A DNA stretch of 64,000 bases from Mycoplasmataceae bacterium (GCA_031260145.1 JAIRKL010000004.1:1-64000), one strand, 5' to 3'. Shown: positions 1-9,802, counted from the stretch's first letter. Notes: generated by a model not told the origin, from the sequence alone. Numbers and translations: made by a program.

Positions 1-168
1 ATCCCCCCAACTATTGTATTTATACTCCCAACTCCCCCCATAAACATCAGCTGGATTGGTATCGGTATTAATCATAGCAACATAAGTGCCAACAGGGATG
101 TTTAATTGATTAGCACTGATTTCACTAACCCCCAAACAAAGGAATAAGGAGGGGATTAAGGAAGCAAT
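1..168 (-). pseudogene. Truncated surface-protein gene with phage tail-like motif (runs off window edge)
   Basis: Read on the minus strand, an open frame begins just after an in-frame TAA (172-174) and has no ATG. Its first residues, ASLIPSLFLCLGVS, are the hydrophobic core of a signal peptide that is repeated exactly in the gene at 782-1501. It continues with PVGTYVAMINTDTNPADVYGGSWEY, here cut to its key part NPADVYGGSWEY, which resembles the NPxxLFGGTWE motif of phage tail-fibre/collar domains. The start of the signal peptide (the Lys-rich part) is missing, so this is probably a 5'-truncated paralog, although ATT (168) is a permitted start in genetic code 4. Tryptophan is written TGG here, unlike most genes in the window. 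Function is unknown. Confidence 0.5.
122..166. repeat. 45-bp direct repeat, copy 1 (signal-peptide core)
   Basis: These 45 bases are identical to 1398-1442. Both copies encode the hydrophobic signal-peptide core of minus-strand surface proteins. The segment is much richer in G and C than its surroundings. Confidence 0.9.
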
Positions 169-192
169 TAATTAACTATTTAATAGTTACCA

Positions 193-720
193 TTAATTAT
201 TTGTTTTAACCCAATAGTTTGTTCCAAAAGTATTAGGAGATTTCTGAATTTTATCATATAAGCAAGTGAAGTTGAGATAATTTAATTTTTTTTCATCAGT
301 ATTAAAAAAACCATATCCAGAAATAAAATTGTTAAATGAATAAAGATACAAAGTACCATTGTTTGAACCGTTCCCTGAATCTCAACAAAAATCTATCCCA
401 TGATATTCGGGTAGAATATAAATATGTCTTGTAACACGAAAAGAATCTTCCGTTAGTCCATAGTTCCCTCCAATCGGTAAAATTCAAAAGTTACAATGTT
501 TTAACCCTTTGTGAACTATGATAAAATAAGTGAATGTATAAGAAGAATTATAAAAAGAGATTCAAAAGAAGCAAACCCCCTCATTGTAATTAATGGAAAC
601 GAAAACTTTATAGTCAGTAATTAGTGATGCGAAGTTGGTAGTGGGTGTTTGTACTTCGGTGACAGTGTCATTTTTTCATTCGGAATTGGCTGTTGTTGTA
701 AAATTTGCAAACGCTCCCCA
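193..720 (-). pseudogene. Orphan C-terminal part of a surface protein paralog
   Basis: A minus-strand frame is open (TGA as Trp) from just after a TAG at 721-723 to the TAA at 193-195, about 175 residues, with no ATG, GTG or TTG near its beginning. It starts WGAFANFTTT and ends NYWVKTNN. The middle part (TEVQTPTTNFASLI, then aromatic-rich strands) resembles the middle of the neighbouring protein at 782-1501 (DTRTPTLHHMTELV), so the two are diverged paralogs. It lacks the signal peptide and tail-like motif and looks like a 3' fragment left by recombination or decay. An undetected non-standard start cannot be excluded. Confidence 0.5.
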
Positions 721-781
721 CTATTGTAAAATCTTTTTTTAATATTTTCTCTTTTTTTTCTTTTTTGCTTATTAACTAATT

Positions 782-1501
782 CTAACTAACTCTTTTATAA
801 CAATTAAATCCTGAACCAACATTAATTCCAAAAACTATTAAATTAATGCTATTACCATAATAAGTGTTTTGCAGATGAATACTATATACTTTGTTATCCG
901 TATTTAAATCAGAATTTTTTCAAATTTTGTTAAAACAAATAGGGAAATCTACTTTTTGATTGAAATTACCATCTATAATGGTAGCATCATTAAATCACTG
1001 CTTAAAATAAATAAAAGAGAAATCATTATCATCGGGAGCAATATAAGCTACTAATTCGGTCATATGATGTAAAGTTGGTGTTCTTGTATCAATATTAGGA
1101 ATAACTATGTAAGAAGAATCATAAGAAAAATTATTAAGTACACAATTAATATTGTTGATTTTTATCCCTTCTTCATAATTTGATATTCTTTCCTTTCGCA
1201 GCTTTTGAATTAAAAATACTGGATGATGTTTAGTGCATGAAAATGATGAATTGTTAGTAAAATTTACAATAGTTGGTGCATCGGAATATTGAAATTCATA
1301 GGTTCCAATACCAAATAAATTAGAGGGAGTAGCTTTTCCATAAATTAAAAATTCTTCATCAATAGCAGGAGTTCAATTAATTGAATTCTTTTCAATCTCA
1401 CTAACCCCCAAACAAAGGAATAAGGAGGGGATTAAGGAAGCACAAGAGCAAGCGAGAAGGGTGGAGAAGAAGGAGATTTTTTTCTTGATAAGTTTTTTTA
1501 T
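782..1501 (-). CDS. Putative secreted or lipid-anchored surface protein, paralog family
   Basis: The minus-strand frame runs about 240 residues. The N-terminus is a Lys-rich segment (KKLIKKKISFF), then a hydrophobic stretch STLLACSCASLIPSLFLCLG, consistent with an export signal; LLAC could be a lipobox. About 25 residues later, TPSNLFGIGTYEFQY matches the tail-like motif of the truncated gene at 1-168. The rest is rich in Asn and aromatic residues. No ATG is in frame: a TAA lies upstream and the first plausible initiation codon is ATA at 1501, allowed in code 4, so the true start is uncertain or lost. No promoter is obvious. The role, perhaps host or surface interaction, is an inference from the signal peptide only. 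Confidence 0.5.
1398..1442. repeat. 45-bp direct repeat, copy 2 (signal-peptide core)
   Basis: Exact copy of 122-166. It lies inside the signal peptide region of the minus-strand gene at 782-1501. Confidence 0.9.
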
Positions 1502-1620
1502 AAATTGTGAAGATTTTAAAAGAAGTTATAAAGAATACATATCTATATTTATTAAAAAAACAAAATATATGACATCCGCTATCTATTTTAAGAATAATTT
1601 TGCATGTTTTTTTAAAAAAG

Positions 1621-1657
1621 TTTACTTTTTCATTTAATTTTACAATATAAAGGATGT
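1621..1657 (+). promoter_or_regulatory. Shared leader/promoter box of the coiled-coil family, copy A
   Basis: TTTACTTTTTCATT, then TTTTACAATATAAAGGATGT, directly precedes the ATG at 1658. TTTACT to TACAAT is a 20-nt step. Near-identical boxes precede 2211 and the minus-strand family copy at 63234, and a shortened form (TATAAAGGATGTATGG) precedes 33491. AAAGGA is a weak ribosome-binding candidate. Confidence 0.6.
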
Positions 1658-2011
1658 ATGATATTTAATAAAAATAAAACAAGTAACACTAACAAAGCAC
1701 AAAAATCAAAACAAGTGAACTCTTCTGGTTCTATAATTAATAAGAAAATGGGAAAGGAAAGGAATTTCATAGTTAACAGAACCTCAAGTAATATACTTGA
1801 ACAAGGAACTGATTTTAGTGCAATAGAATATTCCTATTCTAGAAGAACGCCAAAACCAGATATTATTGGCGAGATTTTAAAAAGATTAGAAAAGATTGAT
1901 TTAAAATTGGATAAAATGGATGAAAAGATTGATAATATGGATGAAAGACTTACAAAACTTGAGAGTAAAGTTGATAATATCATCATTTTAAATAACTTAA
2001 AAACAAAATAA
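1658..2011 (+). CDS. Coiled-coil protein of a dispersed three-copy family (DUF16/UPF0134-like layout), copy 1
   Basis: This 117-residue protein has no signal peptide or membrane segment. Residues 1-35 are Asn/Lys-rich. A conserved block contains KMGKERNFIVNRTSSN and YSRRTPKPDIIGEILKRL at about residues 30-73. Then heptads KIDLKLDKMDEKIDNMDERL form a short coiled coil, and it ends VDNIIILNNLKTK. Two relatives lie at 33491-33886 and 62851-63234; they share both ends but differ in the number and sequence of coiled-coil repeats. The layout recalls the UPF0134 (DUF16) family of Mycoplasma pneumoniae, but I claim similarity of architecture, not homology. Its leader box is shared with the following secreted-protein gene at 2211. 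Function is unknown. Confidence 0.75.
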   Translation: MIFNKNKTSNTNKAQKSKQVNSSGSIINKKMGKERNFIVNRTSSNILEQGTDFSAIEYSYSRRTPKPDIIGEILKRLEKIDLKLDKMDEKIDNMDERLTKLESKVDNIIILNNLKTK

Positions 2012-2167
2012 TTTTATCAAAATTTACAGTGTTTTATATTGACATTATGCAGAATAATGATGTATTTATTGATATCAAAAAAGAGGTTTACTAAATAAGC
2101 AAACTTTTTCTTTATAAAAAAAGATGAATGTTCTGTCTTATATTTAAGACTTTTCTATTACTAAAAG

Positions 2168-2210
2168 TTGACTTTTTAATTTTTTTTTACAATATAAAGG
2201 TTGAGAGTGT
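2168..2210 (+). promoter_or_regulatory. Shared leader/promoter box, copy B
   Basis: TTGACTTTTTAATT with TTTTTACAATATAAAGG repeats the box found before 1658, again with 20 nt from the -35-like hexamer to TACAAT. It precedes an unrelated secreted protein (ATG at 2211), so the box is not confined to the coiled-coil family. Confidence 0.6.
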
Positions 2211-3257
2211 ATGAAATTTTTAAGACTTTTTTTCTCGTTATTTATCACTAGTGTTATTTTATTAACATTTTTTCCATGTATAAATAATAAACATACACAG
2301 AAAAGTTTTAATAAAGTTCAAACTAACAGCACAGGTTCAAGTTTTTATGACTTTGACGACATAAGTAGACATTTTAATGCAACACAAAAATTTAAACAAT
2401 TCACTGGAGACTCTGGAGAAGATAAGATGTTGTTTCTTGCTTTTGCAAAGAAAACATTTCTTAATACAAAAATTAATATGATTATACCTGGAAATGTTAT
2501 TATTACGAATGTTGATGAAAATCATAAACCTACACCTCAAATGTATACTAAATCTTCTACATTTAGCCATGCATTAGAAACATGAAAAGATTTATTGATA
2601 GATTATTTATATTTTGAACAAAAAAATATTAAACCTTTCATAGTTAATGAAATGCCTATAAAGATTAAATGTACAAATGTTTTAAGTGACAATCAATGGT
2701 TCACTGGCATCAATGCAAGGATAATTTATTCAAAAACTGGGCAATCAAGAGATATTTTTAATTCTTGTGAAGAATTAGGACTTTATGTTAATAAATATCT
2801 TTTTGAGATAAATTGAAAAACAAACATTTATTCAATACCTTATATTTCATTATCAGGATGTCCTAGTGGAAACTTTTATATTCGGTGATTGGATTTCTCA
2901 GAACTAGCACAATGTATACCAATGTTTGGATTTAACATTGATAATATGTGAAAATTTAGAAATATTGATGAAAATACAGAAGAAATCTATTTATCCCAGG
3001 AATTTAAACAAAAAAGTAAAGAAGCTACTTATTTTATTGATAAGATTAAAAAACATGCGAAATTTACAGTTTTTTATAGTACGGAAAATATTAATGAAAC
3101 TAATAATACTAAAAATTATTCTTTTAATTTTTCTTTCAATAATGAGGAACAATATCGCTTCCCAATAAATAATGGTAGCTTCAAACCACTATATGTGGTA
3201 TTAAACCAAGATAATGAGGAAAACTTATTTATTCAGCAAGCGGTGCAGGAATTTTAA
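2211..3257 (+). CDS. Hypothetical secreted protein
   Basis: The gene encodes 348 residues when TGA codons at 2583, 2814 and later are read as Trp. Residues 1-24 (MKFLRLFFSLFITSVILLTF) form a typical export signal; FFPC follows and might be a lipobox but is not a good match. The mature part is rich in Asn, Lys, Phe and Tyr, with no motif I recognise. The start is fixed by the leader box at 2168-2210. Its stop overlaps by two bases the stop of the convergent lipoprotein gene (3254-3256), leaving no room for a terminator. A role at the cell surface is inferred from the signal alone. Confidence 0.7.
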
Positions 3258-4276
3258 GCACCTTTTGTGTAAATTGATTTAAGGTCAGCAGTGATTAATT
3301 TACCAGAGGTAATAAGATCAATCTTATTCATTTTTCCTTTTCTGTAATAAAAAGTAATTAGATTAGTTGAACCAGCTTTGCCATCAACTTTATCTTTCAT
3401 TGTAACAGGCATTAATTTTTCCATTTCTTTCAAAGCGGAACGGTAATTTTTAGCACTTTCAGTATTATTTAAATAATCAGAAGGGTTGTGGTGTTTTTCT
3501 CAATCTGTTCAAGTTCCACTATCATTTTTTAAATCATTTTTATTATTTCTTCAGTTGTATAAAATATTTCAAAAATCAGATTCTGTTCATTTTGAAAATA
3601 CACTAGCAGGAAAATAAAAATCATGTTTTTCATTCATATCAGCTCGATTTACACGAGATTCATATAAAGTAGTGTCAGCGCCATTGACATATGAAATTAA
3701 TGTAGCAGGAAGAATAAAAGAAAAGAATTGAATTTCATATTCATCATGAGTTTCCCAATTATTTTTTGGTGCATCATTATTATTATGTTTAGAAGATTCT
3801 CACTCCTTTATTGATTTTAATAAATTACTATGTTCAGAATATTCTTCTTTAGGAAGAGAAAGAATAGAATTAGGATCTAATGCCAATGATTTTTGAGTAT
3901 CATAATTTGAATATATTTCAGAATTAAAAAATTTATATGACTCATTAACATTAAAATAAGATGTATTTCAAGGATTGTGTACATTACCAGTATAAGGATT
4001 AACAGTTGTTCCGGTATCACCAAAAAAAATTACATAATTTCCATTGTTGACATTTTTGTTGCCTTTAAATAAATCTCAAAAATTTGTGTTAGAATCCATT
4101 TGTGAGAATTTTTTTCCGACATTAGATAAACCATCTTTTTCATTTGTAACACCAAGATTTGTTAAAAAAATTTTTCTAATTGGATTAGAACAAGATGTGG
4201 TTGTCAAAATAATTGGTGCCATAATTGCAGCAATTGAAAGAGGTGCAAAAAGGTATAAAATAGATAGTTTTTTCAT
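3254..4276 (-). CDS. Lipoprotein
   Basis: The protein has 340 residues, reading TGA as Trp. The N-terminus MKKLSILYLFAPLSIAAIMA followed by PIILTTTSCSN is a classical mycoplasma lipoprotein signal, with acylated Cys expected at about residue 29. The mature part is hydrophilic, Asn/Lys-rich, with several Trp residues (for example WDLFKGNKN and SGTWTDWEKHH) and no catalytic motif I can name. It is divergent from the small membrane gene at 4307; the 30-bp spacer holds TATAAT boxes facing both ways, 7 nt before this ATG. It may be a surface antigen or substrate-binding lipoprotein; neither is shown. Confidence 0.8.
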
Positions 4277-4306
4277 TATTATAATTATATTATAATTTGC
4301 CCTTAA
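4277..4306. promoter_or_regulatory. Overlapping divergent promoters
   Basis: The spacer is almost pure A/T and holds TATAAT at 4291-4296 (plus strand, 10 nt before GTG 4307) and ATTATA at 4284-4289 (minus strand TATAAT, 7 nt before ATG 4276). Both transcripts would be leaderless or nearly so. Confidence 0.6.
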
Positions 4307-4525
4307 GTGAAAAAAACTAAGATATTTTTTGTATTAAGTGTCACAAGTTTTTTGGTCAGTATTTTCTTCCTTTTTTCAAGCTTTTGATACTTTATTGATC
4401 CTGAAAATTTTATAAAAAAACATCTTCCAAATCTTCCTGATACAATTCCAATACTTTTCTTATTTCTTTTTATTGGTTTTTTACTTTTAGGATTCAATTT
4501 TTTATTTACTTTTAAAAAAAAATAA
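4307..4525 (+). CDS. Small two-TM membrane protein, probably truncated by a poly(A) frameshift
   Basis: From GTG 4307 the frame gives about 72 residues: a membrane helix at 5-30 (IFFVLSVTSFLVSIFFLFSS), a loop DPENFIKKHLPNLPD, and a second helix at 48-66, then FTFKKK and TAA at 4523. The stop falls inside nine A, one T, nine A (4514-4532). One extra A in the first run would continue the protein into an acidic tail NESEKKVLQISENEEKEELK ending at a TAG near 4608. That tail looks like real coding sequence, so this is a candidate for slippage, mutation or an undercalled homopolymer. Function is unknown. Confidence 0.55.
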
Positions 4526-4647
4526 AAAAAAATGAATCAGAAAAAAAAGTTTTACAAATTTCAGAAAATGAAGAAAAAGAAGAATTAAAAGACAAAAAAA
4601 TAGACTAGTTCAATTTAATTTGTAAATTAATTTAAAATAAATAAATA

Positions 4648-5433
4648 TTAGATTTGATTTTCCTTTTTCGTGAATGCTTTAGGTTCTGTTTTTTTAAATA
4701 ATCTAATAATATTCAAACGGTGACGATACCAAATAAAAGAAGTCGCTAAAAGCATAAAAAGAAATAAAAGACCGATAAAATATCAACCATTCGCAAATAA
4801 TGCTTCATTACTTTCCCAAACTTTAAAATATATAAGATCAAGTTGTTTAATTCAAACAAGACAAGAAAGAATTAATGTAGAAAGTAATGAAGATAAAGAA
4901 ACATATCGGAAAATTAATAATAAAACAAAAAACATAGCTAAGCCAATTAACATTAACCATGGACTAATAGCAGAAACTAAACCGCCAAAAGAACTTACTC
5001 CTTTTCCACCGGAAAAATCTTTGATTTTTTCTTTATCTCCTTTAAATTTAATAAAATAAATGATGTATTTTAAGGGAAAGCAATGTCCAATTATTACAAA
5101 GACTCCTGGTAGGAAAATTAAAGCACCAAGTGTAAGATTAGAATCTTTCCAATATTCACCAATAAATACATATTTAACTATTAATCAACTAATAAGAATT
5201 ATGAAATAACTTTTAAAAGCATCACAAATGGTTGCAACAATTCCAATATATCGATTTTTTGTTGTTCTAATAAGATTGGTTGCTCCCGGGTTCATGCTTC
5301 CTTCCTTACGAATATTCTTTGAAAGAAATTTCCCAAATATTGGAGCAAATAAAATTCCACCAATTAAATATCCAATTATTGAAAGTAAAATAATTGTTAC
5401 AATAAATCATTCAAAATGATTAATTTGTGGCAT
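4648..5433 (-). CDS. plsY: Glycerol-3-phosphate acyltransferase PlsY
   Basis: PlsY is an integral membrane enzyme that transfers acyl from acyl-phosphate to sn-glycerol 3-phosphate, the first step of phosphatidic acid synthesis. The 261-residue protein has the family landmarks: an N-terminal helix with GYLIGGILFAPIFGK, the conserved loop GSMNPGATNLIRT (about residues 45-57), LGALIFLPGVFVIIGHCFPL, and GGKGVSSFGG near residue 141. Several further membrane helices and a basic C-terminal tail follow. It is longer than many bacterial PlsY proteins (about 200 residues). A TATAAT box ends 6 nt before the ATG. TGA Trp codons are present. Confidence 0.93.
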
Positions 5434-5493
5434 AGATAGATTATATTGGTTGTAATAAGAAAGTAAGAAAAAAGAAGATTAAAAAAGGCAAAA

Positions 5494-5499
5494 TATAAT
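5494..5499 (+). promoter_or_regulatory. -10 box of the SRP RNA gene
   Basis: TATAAT ends 4 nt before the first paired base of the SRP RNA, so transcription would start at about 5504-5506. No clear -35 hexamer is visible. Confidence 0.6.
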
Positions 5500-5503
5500 A
5501 TAT

Positions 5504-5586
5504 TTGCTATCGCAATATAGTTGACAAAATGTGTCAGGTCGGAAACAAAGCAGCACTAAGTCACATAACTATATGTACGGTAGCAA
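5504..5586 (+). ncRNA. ffs: Signal recognition particle RNA (4.5S-like)
   Basis: The RNA has the domain IV core GTCAGGTCGGAAACAAAGCA followed by GCACTAAG, the binding site of the Ffh M domain. The ends pair: TTGCTATCG at the 5' side with CGGTAGCAA at the 3' side, and CAATATAGTT with AACTATATG further in, forming one long hairpin of about 83 nt, as expected for a minimal mollicute SRP RNA. It targets membrane and secretory proteins through Ffh and FtsY, which are not in this window. The following gene starts 8-17 nt downstream, so read-through transcription is likely. Confidence 0.92.
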
Positions 5587-5602
5587 TTATTTTATGCATT
5601 TA

Positions 5603-6409
5603 ATGGAAAAACCTGAACTTTTAGCACCAGCAGGTGATCTTGAACGAGGAATTATTGCCCTTGATTTTGGTGCTGATGCAATATACTTAGGGGGACAAGC
5701 TTTCTCTTTACGTGCAAATGCAAGTAATTTTAACTTAAATACTATCAAAAAGATAAGTGAATATTGCAAAAAAAACAATAAAAAATGGTTTTTAGTTATC
5801 AATGTTTTATGTCAAAATCCAATGATGAAAGATTTTTTACCTTACTTAAAAAAAGTTATTAAATTTAAGCCTAATGCTTATATTGCATCTGATCCATTCA
5901 TTATTACACAAATTAGAAAAATTGATAAAAAAACACAAATTCATATTTCAACTCAACAAAGTGTAACAAATTCTAAAGCAGCTCTTTTTTGAGCAAAAAA
6001 TAAATGTCAAAGAATAATCTTAGCAAGGGAAGTTAGTTTTAAAGAAATGAAACTTTTAATTAAGAATGTTAAAAAGAAAATAGATATTGAATGTTTTGTT
6101 CATGGTGCGGTTTGTGTATCTTATAGTGGCAGATGCATGTTATCTAGTAACTTTTGTCTGAGAGATGCTAATATTGGTGGTTGTGCTCAATGTTGTAGAT
6201 GAGTAAGTGAACTTTATAATAACAAGAGGAAAATTTCTACTAATTTTACAATTAGTGCTAAAGATATGTGTTTGATCACGAAAGTTAATGATTTAATTAA
6301 AATTGGTGTAAAATCATTCAAAATCGAGGGAAGAATGAAGAATGAACATTACATTGCCACTGTTGTTAATGCTTATAGAAAAGTTATTAATAATTTTTTT
6401 GAAAAATAA
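5603..6409 (+). CDS. Peptidase U32 family protein, probable tRNA hydroxylation protein TrhP
   Basis: The 268-residue protein starts MEKPELLAPAGDLERG, the usual beginning of U32 proteins; an alternative ATG lies at 5594. It holds the U32 signature ECFVHGAVCVSYSGRCMLS (about residues 163-181), Cys residues in GGCAQCCRW, and FKIEGRMKNEHYIA near the C-terminus. U32 proteins of the TrhP group (YrrN/YrrO in Bacillus) work in 5-hydroxyuridine formation at tRNA position 34; others were once called collagenases. The TrhP role is inferred from family and from the TrmR-like methyltransferase at 48635. It is shorter than YrrO-type members (about 420 residues). It converges on dnaI with only 5 nt between stops. 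Confidence 0.8.
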
Positions 6410-6414
6410 AATTT

Positions 6415-7275
6415 TTATTTCTTTTCAATTCAATCAAATAAGGAAATAAATAATGAACGAATATCAAAATATTTTTTTTTAAGATAAGCTAAGATTTCAT
6501 TTATTGGTTGAGAAAAATGATAAATTATTGGTTTATTCTTATCATCTGAACTATATCTTGATCTTATAATAGGTAAGAAAAATTCTTGAATAAAAGAAGA
6601 ATCAGTGAATTCTAAAAAATCAAAATTTACAAAAAGAATAGAAACATTTTCCAAGTCATCTTTTAACTTTTTTAAATATTCCTTGTTTTCGTTAATGTTA
6701 TTTTTATATTCATTATAAAGGATAGCAACATCAACTCTTGCAATATCATATTTTTGTACTAATGTTAATGAATAATAAATTCATAATTCAAAAAAAATAC
6801 TTTCAGGTCCCGAAACGCAAAGGCTAGAGAACTTACCATTTTTATATTGCTCCAACATTTGCTTCCAAATTTTATTGATTTGTTCATTCTTTTCAATATT
6901 ACTTTTTTTGATTTTAATTGAATTTTTTTGGTATTTTGGAAAATGATCAACAATCCAATCTAAATCATTGTTTTTGGAACATTTTACCATTTTTTCTGAA
7001 ATTTTTCCTTCATCATTACGATATAGAATTTTGTGCATTCCAGAAGAAAAATAGCATTTATCTTTAATTAATGAACATTTTTCTTCTTCTTCTACTTGGC
7101 AAATGATTTTAAAAATGTTAGCTTTTATCTCTTCTTCTGAAAGATTAAGATTTTTTATTAACTTATTTTCCAAATATTTTTGCTTAAATTCATTAGTTTT
7201 TATAAAATCTGAAAAACTCGTATTCGTTTCTTTGTCTTTAAAAAGTGAACCATTTTTTTTGTTTTCTTCACTCAT
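6415..7275 (-). CDS. dnaI: DnaI-like helicase loader with degenerate Walker A
   Basis: The 286-residue protein has an N-terminal charged region (1-110), then a C-terminal AAA-type region. KNGKFSSLCVSGPESIFFEL sits where DnaI has its Walker A loop, but Gly-Lys-Thr is gone. NVSILFVNFDFLEF matches the Walker B strand but lacks the acidic pair. Downstream IQEFFLPIIRSRYSSDDKNK and IIYHFSQPINEILAYL fit the DnaI pattern of sensor strands. DnaI loads the replicative helicase with DnaB and DnaD in Firmicutes. The neighbour upstream by 5 nt is the DnaB-like gene, which supports the call. If correct, it probably cannot bind or hydrolyse ATP normally. Confidence 0.6.
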
Positions 7276-7280
7276 AAAAA

Positions 7281-8477
7281 CTATTCAAAGGAAATATTAG
7301 TATCATCATTTAAAGAATCAGATATATCATTATTTGATGAAGTTGAATGTGTGGAAGAATTATTCCATGGAAGATCAACAATAGCACCTTTAGTGTAATT
7401 CTTAATAAAGTGTAAAAGAAGTTGATCAATAGCAGAAAAACCACTAGAAATAATTGTATCACAAACTTTTGTGAAATATTTAGAATTAATCTTATCACTT
7501 TTTAAATATTGGTATTTACACACATTAATTGCATAGTCAATAGTGATATTAATCATTTCATCGCTTATATTTCTTTTTTGAGCACAAGAAATAGTATAAG
7601 AGTCTTGATTTGAAATGTTTATTTTATAAATTTTTTGTAAATATTCTTGTGGTGTATTTGTAAAATAAGAATTAACAACCTTTTCTTTTTCCTGCAAATT
7701 GCATTCACCAGTTCAAATTTTTGGATTACGATATACAGTATTAGTTTTTAAAGGTTGAATGATATTTCTATTAATATTAGCTTTTTCTTCCAAAACTTTT
7801 GTGTCGATTTCAACCATGTTTTGCACAATATTTGCAGATGCTATTAATAATTCAGTTGTTTTCTCAATACTAAATTCTTTTTTCATTCGAACAATAATTT
7901 TATTTAATTCATCATTGTATTTAATTGGCATTTTAAAATAGGAACATAAAAGTTTATTAATAGCTTCATCTTGAATAAAAGAAATATCGTATTCATTGAC
8001 ATTTAAAAAACTTTCTGCAGTGGTTGAAATATCCTCAAAATTCGTTTTATCTTTAAAAGGATGAGAAAAATATGATTTATATTCTTCATATTTTTCTAAT
8101 CCAATTTTCTTCTTTATGAAAGAGTTTAATAAAATATTTGAAGAAATAACTGAAAAATCAGGAATTTCATTTATAACAACAGTTATAGAATTATCAAGAA
8201 CATTTTTAAATACAGATATGAGTCCAAAAGCTTCTAGTGAACATTGGAAATTCTTGATTTCTTCAATTGATAATTGCATTTTTGTACTAATAGTATTAAT
8301 ATTGCACTTATTATTTTTAAGTATTTGAGTTTTCTTAAATAACGAATTAAAATTTTTGTATAACTCGATTGTTTTTTTGCCTAAAACTTCTTCAAAAAAT
8401 TCGATAAGGATTTCATCTTTATTGGAGTTATCAATATTTTTTGAGATAAAGAATGTAGTAGGAAAAAAAGTAGACAT
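7281..8477 (-). CDS. dnaB: DnaB/DnaD-family replication initiation (helicase co-loader) protein
   Basis: The gene encodes 398 residues, joining two frames through a TGA Trp codon. It begins with a winged-helix-like region (FNSLFKKTQILKNNKCNINT and ISTKMQLSIEEIKNFQCSLE, about 45-95), typical of DnaB/DnaD. A C-terminal DnaB_2-type helical repeat follows, including NISDEMINITIDYAINVCKY and KVCDTIISSGFSAIDQLL. The acidic Ser/Asn tail is probably disordered. In low-GC Gram-positives DnaB works with DnaI to load the DnaC helicase at origins. The dnaI-like gene lies 5 nt downstream, so the two form one unit. The call rests on architecture and context; no single motif is decisive. Confidence 0.65.
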
Positions 8478-8642
8478 AAATTAAACGTAAAAAAATATAT
8501 TTATTTTTTCACTAAGTTTATAAACTTAATGTAAATATATTATATTTAATGACAAGTGACATTTTATATAGAGAAAACCAACAAATTAGTTACCAATCTT
8601 AACAAAAAAGTTTATTTTTTTGGATAAAAAATGGTGAAAAAA

Positions 8643-9722
8643 CTAAATATTCAGTTCTTGTAACAAACGAACTTGTTCATCCTCTATTAAAGAATCAATA
8701 ACTTCATCTAAATAACCTTGCATAATATAATCAAGTTTATTCAAACTTAAACTGATTCTGTGGTCAGTTATTCTATTTTGAGGATAATTGTAGGTTCGTA
8801 TCTTTTCACTTCGCTCTCCGGTTTTCACTTGTTCTTTTCTTGTAGAATCTATTGAATTTTTCCTATCTTCTTCAGCTTTTTCTCAAATTCTTGCATAAAG
8901 CATTTTCATTGCTTTTTCTTTGTTTTTTATTTGACTACGTTCTGCATCACAAGCTGCAACAATTCCAGTAGGAAGATGAACTATTCTAATTGCTGATTCG
9001 ACCTTATTAACATGTTGCCCTCCAGCACCACCACTACGCGAAGTTTCAATTCTTAAATCTTCTGGTCTTATCTTGATATCAATTTCATCAAGTTCAGGCA
9101 TTACTGAAACAGTAATTGTTGAAGTGTGTACTCGTCCTTTTGATTCAGTAGCTGGAATTCGTTGTACTCTGTGTACACCACCTTCAAATTTCATTCTTTG
9201 ATAAACATCGTCCCCTTTTATTGAAAAATAGATATTATCATACCCGAAAGTTCCTACTGAAATATCAATTATTTCAATATTCCAATTTTTGTGTTCTGAG
9301 TAACGTTTGTATGTTTCAAAAAGATCAGCAACAAATATCGAAGCTTCATCACCACCAGCAGCAGAACGCATTTCCACAATAATATTTCTTTCTGCATAAG
9401 GATCAGCTGGAAGAAGAGAAATTTTTAATTCATTCTCAACCTTTCCAATTTCTTCTTTAATTTGGTTTAATTCCATTTGTGCCATTTCCTTTAATTCATC
9501 ATCTTTTGAAGTTGATAGGATTTCCTCGCTTTGGGTTCCGTTTTCAATCATTTTTTTATATAAAAGGAATTTTTCATTAATTTCATTAATCCTTTTAAGT
9601 TGCTTGTTTATTGAAGCGACTTTTTTAATATCGATGTTTGGATTTTCCAACTCAGTATTTAATTGAATAAGCTTATCACTCATTTTAAGTAAAGAGTTAT
9701 AAAGATTAATATTGTATTGCAT
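8643..9722 (-). CDS. prfA: Peptide chain release factor 1
   Basis: RF1 reads UAA and UAG and triggers release of the finished peptide. The 359-residue protein carries the anticodon-reading region [20 protein letters not shown] (PAT tripeptide, about 185-205) and the catalytic GGQ loop in [16 protein letters not shown] (about 228-243), whose Gln is normally methylated. [10 protein letters not shown]-type signature appears as [13 protein letters not shown]. The length is normal. RF2, which reads UGA, should be absent in an organism with UGA as Trp. It stands alone between the dnaB unit and a lipoprotein gene. Confidence 0.97.
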
Positions 9723-9802
9723 ACTTAAAACAAATATATATATGATTATTGAAAATTATATTTTTGATTTATATCAAAATATTATCAAAATGAATAAAAT
9801 AA

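Noticed and set aside
5531-5602. Frame extending the U32 protein upstream (MSGRKQSS...).
   Set aside because: The extension lies inside the SRP RNA gene; the family start MEKPELLAPAG at 5603 is far better.
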